Positions 45,758 through 54,608 of a stretch of DNA of 64,000 nt are shown one piece after another. The position numbers and the translations under genes are program-made. This DNA is from Lunularia cruciata (taxonomy: Eukaryota; Streptophyta; Marchantiopsida; Lunulariales; Lunulariaceae): NCBI GenBank assembly GCA_948567375.1, contig OX419756.1, positions 32,776,552 to 32,840,551 of the forward strand. Reading direction: 5' to 3'. The notes beneath the pieces are model-generated. The model was not told the origin of the DNA and did no database searches. It saw only the letters and a list, made by a program, of their open reading frames with translations. Numbering within the stretch: the first letter of the stretch is position 1; each line of letters opens with the position of its first letter.

Positions 45758-48700
45758 TTGGGAGAGATTGTTTTCTTATGTGAGTTGGGATGTGAGGGGT
45801 TGTGGTTTTGCAGATATGGGGAGATATGGAGAGGAGTATCATGTGTTACTATCACTATTCTTGTGCTAGCCATGGCTACACCTTCCCATGTTGGGTCACC
45901 TAGAGCGGGTCGGGATACACCATGCCCGGTGTGTCACCGACGCTTTACCTCGCAAGGGGTAAAGACCCATGTGAGAAGGATGCACAAGGACTATGATTGG
46001 ACCACTTGGGATGCCCACGTGAGACGAGCGACCACATCGACAGCAATGACACTCGGGATTACGCACACTTCTTCTATACCTTTGTTGATCGTTCCGGGGA
46101 TACCGATCGAGTCGTGGGAGTGGTTAGCCTCTCAGGCGAGTTGCATTTTGGGGTTATTTGAGACTAGTTTTCCATGTCCACGTCTATTCCATAGGCTACC
46201 CCGCACACTCCATGATGAGGCTAGACAGGCTTTTCGCCTACCACTGGATCATTTGGCACGTGATCCCTTGGACGAGTTAGCGTGGTTCCTATTCCTCCTA
46301 CTCCCTCGATGGTGTCTTCGTTATGCTAGAGGGGGACGTGCGGGGCATAGAGAGGTGGCGGCTAGATTTCGTCGATTCCGAGCGGGGGATTGGGCAGCTC
46401 TTCAGGAGGAGTCTATTAGGGCTACACGATTTAGGAGACAGACATCGCCACAGGATACCACAGATTCCACTTGATTATGACGATGTAGGACATTGGGTCA
46501 GGCGGGAGAGTTTAGTAGAGCAGCACGAGCGCTACACCCTTTGTCTATAGAGAGTCCTACCGATGAGACCATCTCTTCCCTACGCTCATTGCATCCTATA
46601 GCAATAGAGGGACTACCACTAGAGGTCTTAGATTATCAGCCTGAGCAGCCTTTATGTCTTGATAGGTCGCTATTTGCACAAGCATTGTGCACTGCCCCTC
46701 GCCTTTCCTCAGGAGGCTTGTCAGGGATGGTTTATGAGTACCTTAGAGATTGCTTCCAGGCAGATGATCCTTCTAGTGGTTTTACCGAGTTGTTTCAGGT
46801 GGCTGCAGCAATAGCGAGAGGAGATATTCCTATGTCTGTTAGTCGGGTCTTAGGTGCTAGTCGACTTCTCGCGATCAAGAAGGACACAAGAGGCATTAGA
46901 CCGATTGCTATTGGAGAGATCTTTTTGCATTTGGTCAGTCGTCCCATTGTCCTTTAGCATCGTTCTCACTTTCGACAGCACCTTAGTCCACATCAGTTTG
47001 GAGTAGCTACACCTTGAGGATATGAGGCTATATCTCTAGGCATTAGAGCACTCCTAGATATCCATCCGGAGTGGGTCGTCCTACAGGTGGATGTTGAGAA
47101 TGCTTTTAATAGCGTCTCACGTGCATCCATCTTTAGAGAGCTTAGGGAGGCTGGTGGATCCTTGGCGAGTCTCATTCCTTTTGTGCGGTCTTTTTATGGC
47201 TCTCCTGCTTCCCTTTACTACCAGCATGGTGGTTCACAAGAGGGAGTCACCGTCTTGGAGTCAGCTGTTGGTACACGTCAGGGAGATCCTTTGGGGGGGC
47301 CCTTATTTGCCATGGCTCACTTTAGAGCTCTCATGTCTACTACTTTGGCCATGCCAGGTTGTGTATTTCCATCCTTGGTAGATGATACACACATCGTAGG
47401 CCCTATAGATCAGATTAGGCAGGCCTTTGACTACTTGACTACCAAGCTACATCTAGTAGGCTTGAGAGTCAAGGTGTCAAAGTGTAGGGCATGGTCCCCT
47501 TTAGGTATCCCTCCCCACCTTGAGCTTCCAGAGGGGTGTATCACATCCACCAAGGGACTTCGTGTTCTTGGAGTGCCAGTAGGATCGGAGGATTTTGTCA
47601 CATGCTTCTTGGACGTTGCCCTTGCAGAGGATGTTCTCCATGTGGATGACCTTCCATTACTAGGAGATCCGCAGGTGGCATTTGGTATACTCTCTTCCAG
47701 TATTGCTCGTTGACCATCCTACCTCATCCGTACAGTTCCTCCCTCACCATCCTTCCTATCATGTCTGAGAGCATTTGATAGGAGGATTATGGGAGTCTTT
47801 GGTGATATTATTGGACCAGGGACTTTTGAGTGTGTGACAGGGGATTTGGCACATAGACAAATGGCTCTACCAATCTCATGTGGTGGGGTTGGCTTGCTTT
47901 CTATGGAGGAGATGGCACCTATAGCGTTTTTGGGTAGTTGGGCTCTCTCGGCACCCCTACTTGCCTCTCGTTTTGTGGTTGCTGATAGGCCGGTTTTGGA
48001 GACTTATGTGATAGAGGTGGAGGGAGGATCCTTTTCTCTCCAGGTGTTATTGCGGCAGACAAGAGATAGTCTATCTCCACGAGCACGAGAGGGTTTTCCA
48101 CCGTTTGCTTCACTATCATCAGATTGGACTAGAGGTCTACAGTCTTCCTTGATGGAGCGACAGTGTGAGCATACGCTACATTCTCTCTTAGTTGACTCGT
48201 CCATTCCTCAGGCTACTAGAGCACGTCTATGCTCTTGCTCCGGCAAGGGTGCAGGCTCGTAGATCCTAGCTCGACCATGCATTAGGGCTTTCCGACTCGC
48301 ACCGGCTACTTTCTCTACAGCGATGAGGTTTCACCTAGGTTTGGTCCACCCATCTGCATCTTCACTACTCACTTGTGAGTGTGGTTCTACACTAGATGCA
48401 GCGGCGGTCCACATGACACGGTGTCCTTTTGGAGGACAGAGGATATCTACCCATGATGCCATTAGAGACATAGTGTTTGCTATGGCACAAGAGAGTGGAT
48501 ACTTGGCTTGGAGGGAGCGTTTGTATGCGTTGCAGACGACACGTGTCAAGGCAGACTTATACTTGGTCCGAGATGATCAGGTGACAGTAGCGGATGTCGT
48601 GGTGACGGACCCTACGCGAGATACAGTTTTGGAGGGAGTGATTACCCATCCCCCTGGATGGGTGGCGAGTGCAGCAGCAGGTCGCAAGGTCTCCAAGTAT

Positions 48701-49039
48701 AGGGGCATGCAGCGAGGTCACCTCTTTGTTCCTCTAGCCTTGGAGTTATATGGAGCGATGGACACCGCATTTGACACATTTGTCAGGGAGTGCGCGAGAG
48801 CTTATCATGTTAGGCGGCAGGGGGTACCACTCTCACTCTCATACTTTGTAGCTTACTTTAGACAGCGTGTATCCATTGCTCTACAGAGGGCAGTGGCTGG
48901 TGCAATCCATAGGAGAGCAATCACATTAGGTGATGTTTCTTCAGATGCTCTAGTTGTGTGTAGACCGTACGACTTGCATAGCTCGGATATCTTAGGTGCG
49001 GTAGGGCAGATTTCTCATACAGACTCTATTGGGGCTTAG
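45758..49039 (+). pseudogene. LINE polyprotein: C2H2 finger, reverse transcriptase, CCHC, restriction-like endonuclease
   Basis: All segments (45758-46474, 46493-46957, 47087-47713, 47789-48262, 48323-49039) lie in one frame of about 1090 codons, interrupted by a few stops and no frameshift I can see. C2H2 finger: CPVC...H...H at 45923-45984. Reverse transcriptase: IRPIAIGEIFLHLV, motif A VDVENAFNSVSR (47087-), TRQGDPLGGPLFAM, catalytic FPSLVDDTHIVG (Asp pair 47381-47386). Knuckle: CECG, HMTRC at 48374-48424. Endonuclease: ADLYLV, ADVVVTDP (48588-48611), GRKVSKYRG (48678-). Most stops read TGA or TAG where CGA or CAG is likely. Role: target-primed reverse transcription at a nick made by the endonuclease. 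Confidence 0.85.
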
Positions 49040-49095
49040 CCCCATGTTACCTTTTTTTGTCTCTCCCTTGTACGGCTTGATGGGGTCTTCCCATC
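49031..49095 (+). promoter_or_regulatory. Two-hairpin 3' tail of the LINE
   Basis: GGGGCTTAGCCCC (49031-49043, 5-bp stem) and GATGGGGTCTTCCCATC (49079-49095, 6-bp stem). The second is kept in the older LINE (about 38888-38904, minus strand) and in the solo tail at 42640-42712. Such tails are where the element's reverse transcriptase recognises its RNA in related LINEs; that role here is inference. Confidence 0.65.
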
Positions 49096-49127
49096 CTTCA
49101 TTTTTCCTACGCGGTTGCCTTTTTTCA

Positions 49128-49419
49128 GTTTCAGTTATTCAAACATCCAAGATCGACTATGTCTTCTATTTGGTTGGCTAAAGTAAACGTCTGTTTTAAG
49201 AATATGCAATACGTCTTCTTCACTGAACTTCTGTAACATGTCTTTGAAAAACTTGTTGCTTATATAGCTCAAGGTAACTTCTGCGTGATCGGCACACAAT
49301 ATTTTGGAGACTCTTGGTTTATGTGGGAGGGTGTGGGCTTCTTGGTTCGGTTTTGAATATGTAAAGCGGTCCTCACTCACATTTTACAAACCGCAAATTT
49401 GGACGTTCATTTCCATGTA
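49128..49419. other. Short spacer between LINE and pogo-like element
   Basis: No feature recognised. Confidence 0.5.
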
Positions 49420-50586
49420 CAGTAGACTCTCTTATATTTATATTCACGGTGGACAGTTTTTGTATGAAATAATAAAATATTATAACTTTATAGAATCTTT
49501 CTTACAGTTTATATTTGCGGTGAACAGTGTTTTTATAAAATATAAGAGATTTCACATTGGCGTAAGGTCAGGGTTAATGCCATCTATGCCGCATACATGT
49601 ACATGGTTAATACCTTGTAAGCCGCATTTGCCCTATCTGCAGTGGCGAAGCTGATCCTTGAAGTCACCGGTAAGTTTCATGAGTTGAGAGAAAAAAGGTG
49701 TGTAGGAGAGAGAACAGGGAAGGTGAAATCAAGTGTGGAAGATGAGTCAGCTTGGAAATGCGCTGTTAAGTTAAGCAAGGAGCAAAGGGAGGAGATTGGG
49801 ACAAAGAAGAGGCTCGATCCACACTTGAAGTAGGACAAGATTCTTGAATGAGTGAAGAATAGGTTCGATGTGCAAGTTAGTCAGGCTACCGTTTCAACAA
49901 TCACAATGAAAAGCACATATGAAAAGATTGGCACATTGGATGATGCTGCAAAGAATAGAATATATGAAGACTATGTTTGAAACCCAAAAAAAACTCAAAA
50001 CACATAGGCAGAATGGGCCAAGCTTCATCTGAATCTTTTGAAGGTGCACGCATGACCAACAATTCATAACATCCTCAAGCAAAAGCCGGAGTTCCTAGCT
50101 ATGCTTACCCTTGAGGAGTTGGCAATGAAACGTCAAGCTAAGACATGTTATCTTGAGATTGACATTGCATTAGCAAATTGGGTACTTCAATACAAGTTGC
50201 GCAAGGTAGCTATAAATGGCCATCGTATTCAGACCAAAGCAAACCAATTGACAAATAGCTTACAGATCCTAGAAGCTGAGCAGCCCCAATTCTCCGTTGG
50301 ATGGCTAGACAAGTTTCAAAAAAGACACAAAATTTTAGTACTTCCGCTCCCATGGTGAAAGTAAGTTAGCGGGTGTACTGGGCGTGGAAATGGCATGTCT
50401 TTTACTCCAACAATTTACAAACAAATTTCTTTTTTGCAACATTTTTAATATGGGTGAGACATGCCTCTTCTATTCAATGGCACTGGATAGAATGATCACA
50501 ATCCATCAATTGGATGGGCTAAAAATGGATAAGATCCAAATATCAAATGCATTTAGCTATAATGTGAATGGTAGTGAAAGGATAAT
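49420..50586 (+). mobile_element. Pogo-like (Tc1/mariner) DNA transposon, 3' truncated
   Basis: Starts CAGTAGACTCTCTTATAT directly after the dinucleotide TA (49418-49419), as expected of pogo/Tigger-type terminal repeats with TA target sites. A subterminal direct repeat follows (TATATTTATATTCACGGTGGACAG at ~49432-49455 and TTTATATTTGCGGTGAACAG at ~49508-49527). Transposase pieces occupy 49690-50598. The 3' half, including the rest of the catalytic domain and the 3' TIR, is missing where the LTR of chromovirus 3 begins. Confidence 0.7.
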
Positions 50587-50598
50587 GCTCCAAGGATA
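49690..50598 (+). pseudogene. Pogo/Tigger-like transposase, N-terminal half
   Basis: Would bind the terminal repeats and move the element. An N-terminal helix-turn-helix (LSKEQREEIG, VSQATVSTI) is followed by a CENP-B/Tc5-type DNA-binding domain at 50101-50358 (MKRQAKTCYLEIDIALANWV, QFSVGWLDKFQKRHKI). The start of the DDE domain reads NMGETCLFYSMA at about 50447-50485, with Gly where the first catalytic Asp of NxDET is expected. A later SYNVNGSERIM segment fits the next block. Several stops; truncated at about 50598. Confidence 0.7.
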
Positions 50599-51231
50599 GA
50601 AGAATCCCCAAGAGAAAACCTGAAGAAGTAACACAAAGCTTCACACTCAAAACTCCAATGCCCCAAAGGAACACCTTGTCTTTATTATATAACAAAGAGG
50701 ATTCACTCAAAATGAAGATCCACCCTTGGATCAAATACATGGATGGGTGATATAACAATAACATATCACTGATCAATATATTTGAATGCCCACTAACTAT
50801 CAAATAATCTAAGGGTAGAGAGCTCTACCTTTAGATTATTTGCATTCATGGGTGATAGATTGGTTCTGGTCCTATCGGGTTGGTCAAACAAGAAGGAATA
50901 TTTATAGAATCTTTTTGTAAGAATCTTAGAATTGCATGGGTGAGGTACCATTGGAAAGCTCTTGCCAAGACAAATAGGGAGAAGAGAGAAGGTTAAATTT
51001 CTCTCTTTCCTCACAGGGATTGAGCACATTTTTAAGGCCTAATTCATCCATTTAGGCTTTCAAAATTGGCTATAAAGTTTTTTGGTTGTTTTTTAGCTTC
51101 TACTCTTAGTAGAAGTACTCTTTTGGTGATACCTCTATCTTGATCTACTTAGTGCATCATACATATATCTTTCCAGATGTTACCAAGCCAATTTTCACCT
51201 CTAGATAATATGTCTAGATATTGGTATTATA
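50587..51231 (-). repeat. 3' LTR of chromovirus 3
   Basis: On the minus strand it begins near TATAATACCAATATCTAGAC, just after a purine-rich stretch following the chromodomain. It contains a TATA box (CTATAAATATTCC, about 50898-50910) and ends near TTGGAGCA. The boundary is approximate. A related, inverted piece lies at 60928-61255. Confidence 0.55.
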
Positions 51232-51951
51232 AACCTCACTCTTTTTTAGACGCAACATCCTTGTTGCAAAGTTGTTGCTCAAAAAATTTCACTAATACAT
51301 GTGCAAGGGTCAAGTTTGCTATTGGCTCCTATTTTGCCTCATAAAATGGGTACTCTTTCCACTATACAAGATATTCCACACACGGATGGCAAGTACCACG
51401 GATGGCGAGTACCACAAATGCATTTCTAGAGAATACGTTTGACTTCATATTCCTCTATGCCATCAAGGGTGTTTGTCAAGGTTGAGTGTCTTGAATGGAA
51501 GGGACGTGAGGCAATTGGGAGGCATATTTGCATAGCAAGGAAACATGGTATACTAAACGGATCATCATGTGTGGCAGTAGCTCGAGGTGAATTTATTTCA
51601 ATGAAGAATGGGAAAAGGCCCAATAAAAGAAGGTTTGAACTTATGAAGGCCAACTAATGTGAGGTTGGTTGTTGATGGATAGACTTGATCCCCAAAATTG
51701 AACTCCATGTGCATTTGCATATTGCTTCTATCAATTTTGGGCAATCTACAACCTGTGCTTGTTGTTCTCCACACCTTGTTGGATTCTGGAAACAAAAGTG
51801 TTGATATTGTCAACCTTGGTAGCCACCAAATGGATCTTCATCAAGCTCAAAGGTGTGAAAGGATTCTCTCCATGCATGAGAAACAACAATGTGACATATA
51901 TGGATGCATTCATTGAATTGTTGTAAGAAAATTCCACAACTAGAAGTAAGG
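51232..51951 (-). pseudogene. Chromovirus 3: integrase C-terminus and chromodomain
   Basis: Downstream half of a pol gene cut by chromovirus 2. From 51946 down: LLLVVEFSYNNSMNAS (end of the integrase core), FNFGDQVYPSTTNLTLVG and FKPSFIGPFPILH (C-terminal barrel), then IEEYEVKRIL and VEYLV*WKEYPF ... EP.ANLTLAHVLVKFFE, a chromodomain (about 51275-51460), with stops and frame changes. The upstream half is at 59961-60927. Confidence 0.75.
51947..51951. repeat. Target-site duplication of chromovirus 2 (left), TAAGG
   Basis: TAAGG here and at 59956-59960 flank chromovirus 2 exactly. Confidence 0.88.
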
Positions 51952-52359
51952 TGTAAAAGACCAAGACCGAGGAGAGAAATAGGAGAATGGAAACTCACAT
52001 TAGGACACTGGAATGAGAGAAAACTCCAAATGCCTAGCATGCGCTTTGGCTTTGGTATTTATAGGTAGCATACAAAGCCCTTGAGAAGCTTCTCAAGAAG
52101 CTTCCTTGAGCCGCTTTCTTAGAGTGCAAGCCAAGTTAACTAAGAAGCTTCTCAAGAAGCTTCCTTCTAGAAGTGCCTACTTGGCATGCAAGCTAAGCTA
52201 GTTAGAAGCTTCTAGAAGCTACTTGCTTGGGGCACAAGTTAACTAGTTGGGAAGTTTCTTAAGAAGCTTCCTAGATGCTTCTAGAATATTCTAGGCTAAT
52301 TTGGCTTATTCTTTACTTTGTTAGCCTTACTAACTACATCTCTAAACTCCATATTGTTA
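51952..52359 (-). repeat. 3' LTR of chromovirus 2
   Basis: Minus strand begins TGTAACAATATGGAG after a GGTGGAGGAATA polypurine tract and ends CTTTTACA. Contains the three-unit heat-shock element at 52279-52291 and repeated GAAGCTTC units. Confidence 0.88.
52279..52291. promoter_or_regulatory. Perfect heat-shock element in the 3' LTR of chromovirus 2
   Basis: TTCTAGAATATTC fits TTCnnGAAnnTTC exactly. Confidence 0.7.
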
Positions 52360-52369
52360 CATATTCCTC

Positions 52370-52580
52370 CACCGCTAGTTGGTGACGTCCTTGTCGCCAT
52401 TGAAGCTTCAAACTCTTGGATGGCCGTTTGTGCATTCTGGAAGAGGTTCCTATGTGGCATCATGAAGGGGATACCCTTTACAAAGGACCTTGTACTCCGT
52501 ATGTTGTTGGCGTCCTCGTTGGATATGGCAATGCGCAAGGATATGATCAACTTAGTAATCCTCATGATCATTGATAGGGA
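52370..52580 (-). pseudogene. Chromodomain of chromovirus 2, frame-broken
   Basis: Aligns with the chromodomain of chromovirus 1 at DNA level. Translated pieces include FVKGIPFMMPHRNLF and AQTAIQEFEASMATRTSP, corresponding to WKGYLLHDATWEPL and ARLAIKEFKASLAMRTSP in shifted frames. Confidence 0.7.
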
Positions 52581-52640
52581 TATGGGGAGGAGGAGGTTGG
52601 ACTAGAGAGGAAAAAGAAGAGGAATTAGGAACAAAGGGTT

Positions 52641-53550
52641 TCAACTTGGAAACATGAAAGACATGATGGATGCGCATATGACAAGGCAAGGCAAGTCGAT
52701 AAGCAACAATAGAGAGACAATTTGGGTGACATCAAAAGATCCTATCCAATTAGGGGCGAGTTTACAAACTTGGGTATTGAGTGGGAGGGTTAGATTACTA
52801 GATGATAGCATAACTTTATCACTGACTTCAAAGGTGAGATCACGACGATGGTGGTCTCCATATTGTTTTTGACAATATCGAGCAACAAGGAGGTGAGATT
52901 TGGCTTGTTGGAGAGTTTTGGATATGGCGGTCAAGAAGGTTGAAGTATGAGAGACCTGAGATAGGGGAGGAGCAAGAAGAGAATTTGGGACAAGCAGATC
53001 TTGGCCAAAATTGAGAAAGAAAGGAGAGAATCCGGTGCTTGCCTATTTAGAATTGTTGTATGCAAACTCCGTAGTTGCAAGACATTCATCCCAATTGGTA
53101 TGGTAAATGTTGACAAAGGCACAAAGCATATCTTCCAATGTGCAATTTGCATGTTCAATTTGTCCATCAGTTGAGGATTATAGGCTGTGGACAAAGCAAG
53201 CTTGGTGCCAAGTATCTAGAAGAGTGCTTGCCAAAACTTTCTGGTGAAGCGAGGATCACGGTCGAGATGAGTACACGTGGCAGCCCATGATGTTTGAATA
53301 CATTCTCAAAGTAGAGTTGCGCCAAGGTTGGAGCATCCATAGTATCAACCATTGGTGCCAAATGGATTTGCTTACTAAGCTTATCCACAAACACCACAAT
53401 TGCTATGTGACCTTGTTGTGTCTTGGGCAAGGAGGTGATAAGATCTAAGCTCACATGTTCCCAATGAGTAGTTGGAATGGGAAGTGGCTGAAGGAGTCCA
53501 CTCGACTTCTGGTTACTGGCCTTGTTGCTTTGACAACTCTCACACAATTG
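52641..53550 (-). pseudogene. Integrase core of chromovirus 2
   Basis: 53547-53167 reads DLITSLPKTQQGHIAIVVFV, VFVDKLSKQIHLAPMVDT (first Asp) and HHGLPRVLIS. 53194-52931 continues with a broken DGQ..E region. 52934-52641 gives the C-terminal barrel (FEVSDKVMLSSSNL, KLAPNWIGSFD). Same domain order as chromovirus 1. Confidence 0.85.
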
Positions 53551-53559
53551 GACAAACTT

Positions 53560-54180
53560 CCAAACATCTCATGTAATGTTGGGCCACCACCATTGGCGTT
53601 GGAAGGTACCCAAGGTCTTGTCCACCCTCATGTGACCAGCTATTGGTAGATCATGGGCTTCCTGAAAGCATACAAGTTGGAGATCACCTATGGCTGGAAC
53701 ATAGATCCGGTCCACATGGAATAGAAGGCTTTCCTTGAAGGAGAAGGTGTTGTACTCCTTGTTGCCTGCTGTCAGACGACCATGTACCATTTGGAAGAAG
53801 GGATCATGGTTTAGAGCATACCAAAACTTGTTATGGATCTTGGGGTCAATTGACACCATCGTAATTGCCACCGTGATGAGAGGAGGAGACTTCAAATCAG
53901 TTTGTTGTGATAAAGCATCAGGGATGACATAGAACCAACCTGGTTTTCAAGTTTGATGTCAAACAATTGGAGTTGCTCTTCCCATCGATGATGTTGACTC
54001 TTCATGTGTTCCAAGTGTAAGGTCTGGAACAATAGCTTGTGATTAGTTTGCATGATCACTTGTTTCCCTAAGAGATAATGCCTCCATACCTTTGTGGCAT
54101 ATACCATTGCAAGTTGTTCCTGATCTTGAGCAGAGTAATTTCTTTCAACTGTATTTAGTCGGCGAGACACAAAGGCAATG
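53560..54180 (-). pseudogene. RNase H and integrase zinc-binding domain of chromovirus 2
   Basis: 54170-53892 gives RRLNTVERNYSAQDQEQLA, MVYATKVWRHYLLGKQ and QTNHKLLFQTLHLEH (Asn for the usual Asp in TDHK). 53895-53569 gives the linker and zinc-binding domain: HDLPIAGHMRVDKTLG (His pair). The paired Cys residues follow at 53547 (CESCQSNKAS). Confidence 0.82.
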
Positions 54181-54188
54181 GGATGTAG

Positions 54189-54193
54189 TCCAT
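54189..54193. repeat. Target-site duplication of element D (left), TCCAT
   Basis: TCCAT here and at 57955-57959. Removing element D plus one copy restores the alignment with chromovirus 1 without gaps. Confidence 0.88.
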
Positions 54194-54307
54194 TGTGGTG
54201 CCCACATTTTTTGTTTTATTTTCAAAATAAAGAAGAAGAAGTATATAGAGAAGTCAGATTGCGCATGTATGGCCAAAGAAGGCAAAGAAAAGAATCTTTG
54301 GGATGAA

Positions 54308-54331
54308 ACCCGAAGTAAAGTGACTTCGGGT
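54308..54331 (+). promoter_or_regulatory. Perfect hairpin in the leader of element D
   Basis: ACCCGAAGT, six-base loop, ACTTCGGGT. Perfect 9-bp stem about 115 bp from the 5' end; possible RNA structure, role unknown. Confidence 0.55.
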
Positions 54332-54608
54332 CATAAGGCAAAGTACTCAGAAATGCCATGTCAACATACAACCCAAAGTAAGGAATCTTTGTATTGGGAG
54401 GAGCTCAACCCAAGGTGAAGAAAATCTAACAACCTTTTGTTGGGGTGAGAAATTCAAGAAGGAACCATTCAAAACCGGTGGCCCATACGCGTGAAGTACA
54501 ATTGACAGTGACAGGCGCATGCAAGAGGTGTGATTTCTCGGTAGAAACTCAAATTGAAGAGAGATGAAGAAAGCACGACTCTATAAAAATTAAGCTCACA
54601 ACAAAGCA

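Larger units (their letters stand above)
45404..49127 (+). mobile_element. LINE with restriction-like endonuclease, newer near full-length copy
   Basis: A 3.72 kb non-LTR retrotransposon. The 5' UTR (45404-45757) is followed by one long reading frame (45758-49039), then a 3' tail with two hairpins (49031-49095) and GGTTGCC ending in a T-run. Domain order C2H2 finger, reverse transcriptase, CCHC knuckle and PD-(D/E)xK endonuclease is that of early-branching LINEs (R2, R4, NeSL, Utopia groups) rather than the L1 or RTE type with an apurinic endonuclease. Which of those groups it belongs to cannot be decided without a tree. Confidence 0.85.
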
